Origin: Burkholderia ambifaria AMMD
GTDB lineage: Bacteria > Pseudomonadota > Gammaproteobacteria > Burkholderiales > Burkholderiaceae
Reading direction: 5' to 3'
DNA: 64,000 bases
NCBI RefSeq assembly: GCF_000203915.1
Contig: NC_008390.1
Location: 3,038,001-3,102,000 of the forward strand
Part shown: positions 57,300 through 64,000 of the stretch, piece by piece
Layout of the letters: the number at the start of each line of letters is the position of its first letter
How positions within the stretch are numbered: position 1 is the stretch's first letter
The notes under the pieces: generated by a model
Told to the model about the DNA's origin: nothing
The model's database searches: none
Seen by the model: only the letters and a program-made list of their open reading frames with translations
Made by a program: the position numbers and the translations under genes

Positions 57300-59000
57300 A
57301 TGCAGGTTTGGCATCAGATCTACACGCCGCTCGGCAGCCTCGGGCTGTCGGCGTTCGTCGCCGCAATTCCGATCATCTTCTTTTTCATCGCGCTAGCCGC
57401 CTTGCGGATGAAGGGGCACGTGGCCGCCGCGATCACGCTGCTGCTGTCGCTCGGCGTCGCGATTCTCGCGTACGGGATGCCCGTGCCGCAGGCGCTCGCG
57501 GCGGCCGGCTTCGGCTTCGCGTACGGCCTGTGGCCGATCGCGTGGATCATCGTCGCGGCCGTGTTCCTGTACAAGATCGTCGTGAAGACCGGCCAGTTCG
57601 ACATCATCCGCGCATCGGTGCTGTCGATCACCGACGACCAGCGGCTGCAGATGCTGCTGATCGGCTTCTCGTTCGGCGCGTTCCTCGAAGGCGCCGCCGG
57701 CTTCGGCGCGCCCGTCGCGATCACGGCCGCGCTGCTCGTCGGCCTCGGCTTCAAGCCGCTGCACGCGGCGGGACTGTGCCTGATCGCGAACACCGCGCCG
57801 GTCGCGTTCGGCGCGATGGGCATCCCGATCATCGTCGCCGGGCAGGTGACGGGCATCGACCCGCTCCACATCGGCGCGATGGCCGGCCGGCAGCTGCCGC
57901 TGCTGTCGCTGGCGGTGCCGTTCTGGCTCGTGTTCATGATGGACGGGCTGCGCGGCGTGCGGCAGACCTGGCCGGCCGCGCTCGTCGCGGGCGGCAGCTT
58001 CGCGATCACGCAGTACTTCACGTCGAATCACATCGGGCCCGAGCTGCCGGACATCACGTCGTCGCTCGTCAGCCTCGTGTCGCTGGCCGTGTTCCTGAAG
58101 GTGTGGCAGCCGAGCAGCGCGAAGCAGACGGCAGGCGGCGTCGTCGCGTCCGGCGGCGGCGCGGCGCTCGCGGGGTTCGGCGCGGGCGGCAACGGTTCGG
58201 GCGCAAGCCGCCAGGCGTCGCCGTACTCGCTCGCGCAGACCGTGCGCGCGTGGTCGCCGTTCCTGATCCTGACGGCCGTCGTCACCGTGTGGAGCATCGC
58301 GCCGTTCAAGGCGCTGTTCGCCGCGCACGGCGCGCTCGCGTCGACCGTCCTGAAGTTCCATGTGGCCGGGCTCGACCAGCTCGTCGTGAAGACCGCGCCG
58401 ATCGCCGCGACGCCGAAGGCACTCGACGCAGTGCTGAAGCTCGACCTCGTGTCGGCGGTGGGCAGCGCGATCCTCGTGACCGCGCTGATCTCGATGGCGC
58501 TGCTGCGGATGAAGCCGCGCGACGCGCTCGTCACGTTCGGCGAGACGCTGAAGGAACTCACGCGCCCGATCCTGTCGATCGGCCTCGTGCTCGCGTTCGC
58601 GTTCGTCGCGAATTACTCGGGGATGTCGTCGACGCTCGCGTTGATGCTGGCCGGCACCGGCGCCGCGTTCCCGTTCTTCTCGCCGTTCCTCGGCTGGCTC
58701 GGCGTGTTCCTGACCGGCTCGGACACGTCGTCCAACGCGCTGTTCTGCTCGCTGCAGCAGGCGACCGCGCACCAGCTCGGCGTGCCAGAGACGCTCGCGG
58801 TCGCCGCGAACACGACGGGCGGCGTGACCGCGAAGATGATCTCGCCGCAGTCGATCGCGGTGGCATGCGCGGCGACCGGCCTCGTCGGCAAGGAGTCCGA
58901 TCTGTTCCGCTTCACGGTGCGCCACAGCCTACTGTTCGCGGTGATCGTCGGCCTGATCACGCTGGTGCAGGCCTACGTGTTGCCGGGAATGGTGCCGTAA
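57300..59000 (+). CDS. lldP: lactate permease
   Basis: 566 residues, about 12-14 hydrophobic helices, LctP family: proton symporter for L- and D-lactate and glycolate. Family landmarks [53 protein letters not shown] and [25 protein letters not shown] Gly/Ser-rich loop near residue 285-305 separates the halves. The ATG at 57300 follows GGAGGAG; a start at 57285 is also open. Last gene of the operon, ended by a strong terminator. Confidence 0.96.
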   Translation: MQVWHQIYTPLGSLGLSAFVAAIPIIFFFIALAALRMKGHVAAAITLLLSLGVAILAYGMPVPQALAAAGFGFAYGLWPIAWIIVAAVFLYKIVVKTGQFDIIRASVLSITDDQRLQMLLIGFSFGAFLEGAAGFGAPVAITAALLVGLGFKPLHAAGLCLIANTAPVAFGAMGIPIIVAGQVTGIDPLHIGAMAGRQLPLLSLAVPFWLVFMMDGLRGVRQTWPAALVAGGSFAITQYFTSNHIGPELPDITSSLVSLVSLAVFLKVWQPSSAKQTAGGVVASGGGAALAGFGAGGNGSGASRQASPYSLAQTVRAWSPFLILTAVVTVWSIAPFKALFAAHGALASTVLKFHVAGLDQLVVKTAPIAATPKALDAVLKLDLVSAVGSAILVTALISMALLRMKPRDALVTFGETLKELTRPILSIGLVLAFAFVANYSGMSSTLALMLAGTGAAFPFFSPFLGWLGVFLTGSDTSSNALFCSLQQATAHQLGVPETLAVAANTTGGVTAKMISPQSIAVACAATGLVGKESDLFRFTVRHSLLFAVIVGLITLVQAYVLPGMVP

Positions 59001-59037
59001 GCACGCGGCGCGGCCGCTTTCCGGGCCTCCAAAAACA

Positions 59038-59067
59038 AAACCCCACGCCCGAAAAAGCGTGGGGTTT
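59038..59067. terminator. bidirectional intrinsic terminator
   Basis: Perfect 11-bp stem AAACCCCACGC (59038-59048)/GCGTGGGGTTT (59057-59067) with an 8-base loop. It lies between the convergent lldP and M48 protease genes. Confidence 0.85.
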
Positions 59068-59111
59068 GGTTCATCCCGGGCGCCGGACGAAGCCGGCGCC
59101 GCGATCGGCGA

Positions 59112-59873
59112 TCAGCTGCCCTTCGCGATGCGATCCTGGATGTGCTGCGCACGGCTCGACGACGACGGGTGCGAGCTCATCATCGAGCTCTTGCCGCCAT
59201 CGAGTTGCGCGAGTTTCTGGAACGCGGTGACGAGGCCCTTCTGGTTCATGCTCTTTTGCTTCATCAGGTCGAACGAGTAGTCGTCGGCCGCGCTTTCCTG
59301 CGTCTGCGAGAACTGCGCGTTGATGAACTTCTCGGTGATGTCGCCGAGCTGCGAGCTCGTCAGGGTCGCGACGCCCGGCGATGCCGCGCCGGCCGCGGTG
59401 CGCGCCGCGCTGACCGCGTAGGCGGTCTGCATCGCCTTCTTCGAGTGACCCAGTGCGACGTGGCCCATTTCATGACCGATCACGCCGCGCAGTTCGTCGT
59501 CGTTCATCATGTCCATCAGGCCGCTGTACACGCGCACGCAGCCGTTGCCCATCGCCCAAGCGTTGACGTCCTTGGTCATGTAGACCTTGTAGTTGATCTT
59601 CTGGCCGTTCAGCGTCATGTCGCCGAAGCCCTTCATCACCTTCGTCAGACGCTTCGCGTACGCGCTGTTCGGCGCGGCGATCTTCGATTCGGCGTCGCTC
59701 GACTTGCACGAGTCGTTCGACAGTGCCGCGATGTCGCTGTCCGACAGCGTCGCCGCCTTGTACAGGTTGGTCCCCGCCGACGTGAGGCTGTTCGCGTCGA
59801 GATTCTGCACGCCGCCGCATGCGCTCAACAGGAACGCCATGCCACATGCTGCCGCTGCTTTCTTGATATGCAT
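59112..59873 (-). CDS. M48-family metalloprotease lipoprotein (LoiP/YggG-like)
   Basis: 253 residues. Lipobox LSAC at residues 16-19 makes it an outer- or inner-membrane lipoprotein. The zinc motif HEMGH is at 134-138 and the third ligand Glu is near 193 in QESAADDYSFDLM. Resembles E. coli LoiP, an outer-membrane quality-control protease. Single gene. Confidence 0.92.
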   Translation of the reverse strand: MHIKKAAAACGMAFLLSACGGVQNLDANSLTSAGTNLYKAATLSDSDIAALSNDSCKSSDAESKIAAPNSAYAKRLTKVMKGFGDMTLNGQKINYKVYMTKDVNAWAMGNGCVRVYSGLMDMMNDDELRGVIGHEMGHVALGHSKKAMQTAYAVSAARTAAGAASPGVATLTSSQLGDITEKFINAQFSQTQESAADDYSFDLMKQKSMNQKGLVTAFQKLAQLDGGKSSMMSSHPSSSSRAQHIQDRIAKGS

Positions 59874-60022
59874 CCCGGATCCCTCGGTAGTTGTAGTTGG
59901 GAGCGGCGATTTTGCATAATCCGGCAGAAAATTACCAGATGTTTACATCGAATGACAGATTGATGACCGGTCGATCCGGAATGAACGGCGCGCTTTCTCG
60001 GCGGATTGATGACGAACCGCAG

Positions 60023-60829
60023 TCAATCGCCGCGGCCGGGCGACCGGCTGAACGCCGAACGCGGCCGCCGCATCAGCCGCCGCGCGGCCAGCAGCGGCAG
60101 CCGCAGCACGAAACCGGCGAACAGCCGCAGGTGCATCCACGCGAGCAGCGCGTTGTCGCGACCGTAGTGGAAATGCGACACGCCGCCCTCGTGCGCGCCG
60201 AAGTAGCGCACCGGCGCCTCGATGCGGATCGGCCGCACGCCGGCCCAGCACAGCCGCACGGCCGCTTCCGGATCGAAGTCGAAGCCGCGCATCCATGGCT
60301 GCCGATGCATGATCGCGGCGAGCGGCGCGACCGGATACACGCGAAAGCCGTACAGCGAATCGCCGATTCCGGCCCACAGCGTCTCGAGGTCAGCCCAGCC
60401 GTTCGACAGCCGCCGGCCCTGCACGCGCAGCTGCGGCGCGCTCGCGTCGAACTTCGGCAGGCCGAGCACCATCGCGTCCGGGCTCGCCTGCGATGCGGCC
60501 ATGAATTCGGGAATCAGCTCGGCCGGATGCTGGCCGTCGGAATCCATCGTCAGCACGTGCGTGAAGCCGCTCGCGGCCGCCGCGTCGAGGCCGGCCAGCA
60601 CCGCCGCGCCCTTGCCGCGGTTCTCCGGCAGCACGATCACGCGCAGCCCCGGATCGCGCTCGGCCATCGCCTGCAGCCGCTCGGCGCTGCCGTCGGTGCT
60701 GCCGTCGACGACGACCCACACCGGGTTCCACTGCGCACGGGCGTTGCGCACGGTCGTGTCGACCTTGAGGCCCGGGTTGTAGCTCGGAATCAACACGAGA
60801 TGGGTGGACGACGCGTGCAGCTTGGACAT
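60023..60829 (-). CDS. family 2 glycosyltransferase
   Basis: 268 residues. GT-A fold: HLVLIPSYNPG, VVVDGSTDGSAE and the nucleotide/metal motif TMDSDGQHP (DSD at 96-98), then a short C-terminal part with WMHLRLFAGFVLRLPLLAARRLM that could associate with the membrane. No fused acyltransferase. Last gene in the ACP-ketoreductase-chorismatase group, where it may glycosylate the product, as glycosyltransferases do in many aryl-polyene clusters (inference). Confidence 0.88.
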   Translation of the reverse strand: MSKLHASSTHLVLIPSYNPGLKVDTTVRNARAQWNPVWVVVDGSTDGSAERLQAMAERDPGLRVIVLPENRGKGAAVLAGLDAAAASGFTHVLTMDSDGQHPAELIPEFMAASQASPDAMVLGLPKFDASAPQLRVQGRRLSNGWADLETLWAGIGDSLYGFRVYPVAPLAAIMHRQPWMRGFDFDPEAAVRLCWAGVRPIRIEAPVRYFGAHEGGVSHFHYGRDNALLAWMHLRLFAGFVLRLPLLAARRLMRRPRSAFSRSPGRGD

Positions 60830-60954
60830 GGGAACGGCCGATTGCGAAGACGATGATCCTGACAAAAGTGTATGACCTGGCGGCGCGCGCCGACAGGCTT
60901 CCTCGACGTCGCCCGCATGCGGCGACGGTTCGCGCAGCGACAGGCCCGCCCGCT

Positions 60955-62247
60955 TCACGACAGTTGCTCCAGCGGATGGCCGGCGCTCGCGTCGATCTCG
61001 ACCAGCAGATCGTCGCGGCACACGTGCGCGTGGACGAACAGCGCGCGCACGTCGGCGCCGGCCGCATCGCGCAGCGCGCGTTCGATCGCGGCGAGCGCCG
61101 CGGTGTCGCCGGCGTCGCGCACGTAGACGCGATAGCTCAGGTCCGCGAGCGTGAACGGGCCGTGCCCCTGCCGCGCCGCCTGCTCGAGCACGGCCGCCAG
61201 GTTCGCGATCGTCTCGCGCGTTTGCGCGACGACGTCGCCGCGATGCAGCGTGCGGTGCCCGACGATGCTGGCGGTGCCCGATACGAACAGCAGCGGTGCC
61301 GCAGCGCCGTCGGTCCATGCGGCCGCGCGCGCGAACGTCGGCGCACGCGGGCCGTACTCTGCCGGGTAGTGATACGCGCTGACCTGGCGCGGGTTCTCGA
61401 CCGGATCGGCCGGCGTGCGGCTCGCGATGAAATGGATCGCGAGCGGCGCGGCCGGCGGCGTGTCGCCCGCGACCGGCACGACCGAACCGAGCGCGCAGGC
61501 AGCCGGCACACCGCCTGTCAGCGCGCGGCGGCACGCGTCGAACGCGCGTTGCCTGCCGATATTGAACTGACGATAGCGTTCGATCCCGAACTGCTGCGCA
61601 TTGATCGCCGGCACCGTGTTCCAGATCCGCAGCGGATGCGGCAGACCGAGCGTATCGAGCACGTCGAACAGCGCGCGGTACGCATCGTATGTCGCACGTT
61701 CGAGCGGCGTGCCGCCGTCGCGATCCGCCATATCGATCGCTTCCTGCGTTTCCTGCACGACGATGCTGCCGAACACTAGCCCCGCGGTTTCGCTGTAGCG
61801 ATATTGCAGCGCGCCGCGTCGCGCGCTGCGCAAGTCGGGCGCGTCGCACTGCCAGATTTCGCAGACCGCGTCGCCGTGTGCGTGGCCGCCGGCATCGAGC
61901 AGCGTCATCGGCACCGGTGCGAGCGGCAGCTCGGGCGCGGCGACGGCGAGCATGCGTGCCATCGCATCGGCCGGCGATCCGGCCGCGCCGATGCATACCA
62001 CGCCCAGCGCGCCGGGAAACAGGTGCTCGAATGCGTCGCCGCGCTGGTGCGCATCGTGCAGCAGCGCGGCCAGCCGTGCGTGATCGATCCGGGCGAGCCG
62101 CAGCGCACGGCTGCCGCCGTTCGCCGCGGGCGGGATGCCCGCTCGTGATGCGGCAGGCGCGGCTGCCGTGTGTCCGGGCGCGACCGCGTTCGGGGCGGAC
62201 GACAGGGAACATGCTTGCCGTTCGGCGTCGACTGGATGCACTGACAC
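60955..62247 (-). CDS. chorismatase of the FkbO/Hyg5/XanB2 family
   Basis: 430 residues from a GTG at 62247, preceded by GAGGAA (a TTG at 62325 is the longer alternative). The conserved LRIWNTVPAINAQ and GIERYRQFNIGRQRAFDA, later SAYHYPAEYGPRAPTFARA and FVSGTASIVGHRTLHRGDVVAQTRETIANL, identify the chorismate lyase-like family. Its members make 3-hydroxybenzoate (XanB2, Hyg5) or dihydroxycyclohexadiene carboxylate (FkbO) from chorismate. With an acyl carrier protein and ketoreductase upstream, the product is probably 3-hydroxybenzoate, starter of a xanthomonadin-like aryl polyene. Confidence 0.82.
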   Translation of the reverse strand: MSVHPVDAERQACSLSSAPNAVAPGHTAAAPAASRAGIPPAANGGSRALRLARIDHARLAALLHDAHQRGDAFEHLFPGALGVVCIGAAGSPADAMARMLAVAAPELPLAPVPMTLLDAGGHAHGDAVCEIWQCDAPDLRSARRGALQYRYSETAGLVFGSIVVQETQEAIDMADRDGGTPLERATYDAYRALFDVLDTLGLPHPLRIWNTVPAINAQQFGIERYRQFNIGRQRAFDACRRALTGGVPAACALGSVVPVAGDTPPAAPLAIHFIASRTPADPVENPRQVSAYHYPAEYGPRAPTFARAAAWTDGAAAPLLFVSGTASIVGHRTLHRGDVVAQTRETIANLAAVLEQAARQGHGPFTLADLSYRVYVRDAGDTAALAAIERALRDAAGADVRALFVHAHVCRDDLLVEIDASAGHPLEQLS

Positions 62248-62344
62248 TTCGATTTCCTCACTATGCGGCGCGGGCTCGCGGCATGGGGGCCACGCGCCGC
62301 GTTGCGCGCCGTTGCTTCGCGTCAAGCCGACGCCGCGCGCGTCG

Positions 62345-63061
62345 TCATGCGAGCCCGCCGTTGACGGACAGCACCTGCCCCGTCACATAGGCGGCCGCAT
62401 CGGATACCAGATACGCGACCATCGCCGCGACTTCGTCGGGCCGGCCCGCGCGTTGCGCCGGCACGAGCTGCTTGATCCGTTCGGCGGGAAACGCAAGGTC
62501 GGCCATCGGCGATTCGATGATGCCGGGCGCGACCGCGTTCACCGTGATGCCGCGCGACGCAAGCTCCAGCGACAGCGACTTCGTCGCGCCGATCAGCCCC
62601 GCCTTCGCGGCCGCGTAGTTGACCTGCCCGCGGTTGCCGGTCACGCCCGCGACCGACGCGATGTTGATGATCCGTCCGCGCCGCGTGCGGATCATCGGCA
62701 GCAACAGCGGCTGCGTGACGTTGAAAAAACCGTTGAGCGTCACGTCGATCACGCTGTGCCATTGCCGGCGCGACATGCCGGCCATCGGCGCGTCGTCGTG
62801 AATGCCCGCGTTGTTGACGAGGATCTGCACCGGCGCGTCGTCGACGAACGGCGCGAGCGCGGCGAGCGTCGCGTCGCCATCGGTCACGTCGAACGCGATC
62901 GCATGCGCGGTACCGCCGGCCGCGACGATCTGCTGCGCGACGGCCTCCGCCTGCGCGAGATTCCGGTTCGCGTGCACCCAGACTTCGTGACCGGCCTGCG
63001 CGAGCGCCGTGCAGATCGCCTGCCCGAGTGCGCCGCTGCCGCCCGTTACGAGCGCCCGCAT
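62345..63061 (-). CDS. short-chain dehydrogenase/reductase, FabG-like 3-oxoacyl-ACP reductase
   Basis: 238 residues from the ATG at 63061 (GGAGC seven bases before). Cofactor loop TGGSGALG (6-13), NNAG (83-86) and a full catalytic set Asn110, Ser136, Tyr149, Lys153 (in ASVAG and YAAAKAG), with the C-terminal VNGG. NADPH-dependent beta-ketoacyl-ACP reductase. It lies between an ACP and a chorismatase gene, so it likely reduces polyene intermediates rather than serving bulk fatty acid synthesis (inference). Confidence 0.9.
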   Translation of the reverse strand: MRALVTGGSGALGQAICTALAQAGHEVWVHANRNLAQAEAVAQQIVAAGGTAHAIAFDVTDGDATLAALAPFVDDAPVQILVNNAGIHDDAPMAGMSRRQWHSVIDVTLNGFFNVTQPLLLPMIRTRRGRIINIASVAGVTGNRGQVNYAAAKAGLIGATKSLSLELASRGITVNAVAPGIIESPMADLAFPAERIKQLVPAQRAGRPDEVAAMVAYLVSDAAAYVTGQVLSVNGGLA

Positions 63062-63168
63062 CGACTTGCTCCGTTCATCGCGTTTCACCTCGATCGACGC
63101 GGCGGCCTGTCGTCCAGCGACGGCCGCCGCGTGCGGTAATCATCCGTGTGCCGCGCCGTGCGCGCCCG

Positions 63169-63432
63169 TCACTTCGTGCGATGCGCGGCGACGTATGCGG
63201 CAAGCGCGCCGAGCGTCGCGAAGATCTGTTTGTTGTCCGGATTGTCCGAGCGCAGCTCGAAGCCGTATTTCTTCGAGATCAGCAGCGCGATTTCGAGGAT
63301 GTCGATGGAGTCGAGCCCGAAGCCCTCGCCATACAGCGGGGTCCCGGCCGTCACCGTTTCGAGCGGGACGTCTTCGAGATTCAGTTCGCCGATGATCAGC
63401 GTGGCGAGCTCTTGTTCCAGTGCGTTCATCAT
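63169..63432 (-). CDS. acyl carrier protein, phosphopantetheine-binding
   Basis: 87 residues from 63432 (or 63429). The phosphopantetheine Ser is Ser42 in the motif GLDSIDILE, and the acidic helices around it match ACPs, though it is clearly different from the fatty-acid AcpP of Burkholderia in sequence (FGLDSIDILEIALLISKKYGFEL). Its gene is followed by the ketoreductase and chorismatase, typical of pigment/aryl-polyene ACPs. No strong ribosome site is visible. Confidence 0.88.
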   Translation of the reverse strand: MMNALEQELATLIIGELNLEDVPLETVTAGTPLYGEGFGLDSIDILEIALLISKKYGFELRSDNPDNKQIFATLGALAAYVAAHRTK

Positions 63433-64000
63433 GCTTGCGGGCAGGCGGCCCATGGCGGCGGGAGGCACCCGGAAACGGCAACCGTCATGCATGCCCGGCG
63501 CGTGCGAAGCCCGCGCGAATCTCCGTCCCTCCGGCGTCTGCCGGCTTCCCCGCCTGCGTTATTGGGGGTCGTTTGTAAAAGTTACGCGGATTCTAGTGGA
63601 TGGGTATCGGTGCGTATACCGTGAATGGTTACAGACTGAAGGGCCGCGCCACGGCCGGTTTCGGGCCCCGATCGCAGCAGACGCTTGAGCCGCTGCGGAT
63701 GGAAATGGATCGCCGCCGCGAAAGCGTCGGTGCGCTGCCATACATTCGGTTACAAAACCCGGCCGCGCCGGTCTCGAACGGCCACGCAGCGGCCCTAAAA
63801 TGGCGGGCACGACAGCCGGCCCGGACAAGCGTCCCGGCCGCCATTCATATGATGTTTGACGGCCCGACGAACGCGTCCGGCCTCACGATACGCCCGATGT
63901 TTCCAGCAGCCATGCCGCGCCCGTCCATTTGCCTCGCCGCCGTTTGCCCGCCCGTGCGCCGCCGTGCCGCGGCCGCCGGCGGCGATGCGTGCGCACGTCA
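63433..64000. other. upstream region of the ACP operon, gene-poor
   Basis: 568 bases up to the window end. It holds an inverted repeat GGTAT (63603-63607)/ATACC (63616-63620), and GGTTACA twice (63627-63633 and 63748-63754), possible regulatory sites. A plus-strand frame from about 63849 runs to the end of the window (begins MMFDGPTNAS); it has codon bias but no recognisable domain and cannot be judged. Confidence 0.4.

Noticed and set aside
60023..62212. 729-residue minus-strand frame fusing glycosyltransferase to upstream sequence
   Set aside because: The upstream part is an out-of-frame reading of the chorismatase gene; the glycosyltransferase starts at 60829.
63849..64000. Gene start on the plus strand running off the window
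   Set aside because: Only 50 codons, no domain, no clear ribosome site; mentioned only as an open possibility in the intergenic entry.
1..64000. tRNA genes, CRISPR arrays, insertion sequences, prophage or genomic island borders
   Set aside because: None seen by reading; base composition and codon use are even and every gene is of chromosomal, vertically inherited type.

Overview
The window is about two-thirds G+C, is densely packed on both strands with strong G/C third-position bias, and carries a gene order (ygjP-gloA-EamA-ksgA-pdxA-surA-lptD-amgK-murU; aspS-nudB-clsB; ubiB-ubiJ-ubiE; lutACB-lldP) that points to a betaproteobacterium, most likely a Burkholderia of the cepacia complex, main chromosome. 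This assignment is inference from protein sequence style and gene order; no rRNA or other marker is present. I see no tRNA, rRNA, insertion sequence, prophage, CRISPR array or integration scar.

Layout. 1-13 kb: housekeeping and envelope genes. These are a YgjP-type metallopeptidase (cut by the window edge), glyoxalase I, a drug/metabolite exporter, the ksgA-pdxA-surA-lptD run (16S rRNA methylation, vitamin B6, outer-membrane chaperone, LPS insertion), the divergent cell-wall recycling pair amgK-murU, an Atm1-type ABC exporter and an acyl-CoA thioesterase. 12.7-14.2 kb: a nitrate-reductase-associated protein divergent from fdhD. 14.2-21.4 kb: a beta-oxidation operon (TetR regulator, acyl-CoA dehydrogenase, bifunctional hydratase/dehydrogenase, thiolase, extra enoyl-CoA hydratase), with a palindrome upstream of the regulator and an internal terminator before the last gene. 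21.5-36.3 kb: a long minus-strand stretch with cardiolipin synthase, nudB, aspS, a DUF502 membrane protein, a small zinc-ribbon protein, a methyltransferase, the ubiquinone genes ubiB/ubiJ/ubiE, a Tim44-like protein, DUF971, a HIT protein and a giant FAD/Fe-S oxidoreductase.

36.9-46.7 kb: ilvA-queF, then a compact D-amino-acid utilisation locus. It has an RpiR regulator, D-aminoacylase and RidA on one strand and a DSD1-type D-serine dehydratase on the other, with a perfect palindrome between them. A DJ-1/PfpI protein and an efflux pump with its MarR regulator (palindrome in the promoter) follow. 46.8-53.2 kb: EcsC, an HSL-type esterase, a CHRD-domain protein, an orphan intrinsic terminator that may end a small RNA, an outer-membrane barrel protein, a class II aldolase and a lipoprotein phospholipase D. 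53.4-59.0 kb: an LldR-type regulator divergent from lutA-lutC-lutB-lldP for lactate uptake and oxidation, with an LldR/PdhR-like operator between them. 59.1-64 kb: an M48 lipoprotein protease, then a minus-strand group of acyl carrier protein, ketoreductase, chorismatase (3-hydroxybenzoate type) and glycosyltransferase. That last group looks like the edge of an aryl-polyene/xanthomonadin-like pigment cluster and is the most interesting part of the window.
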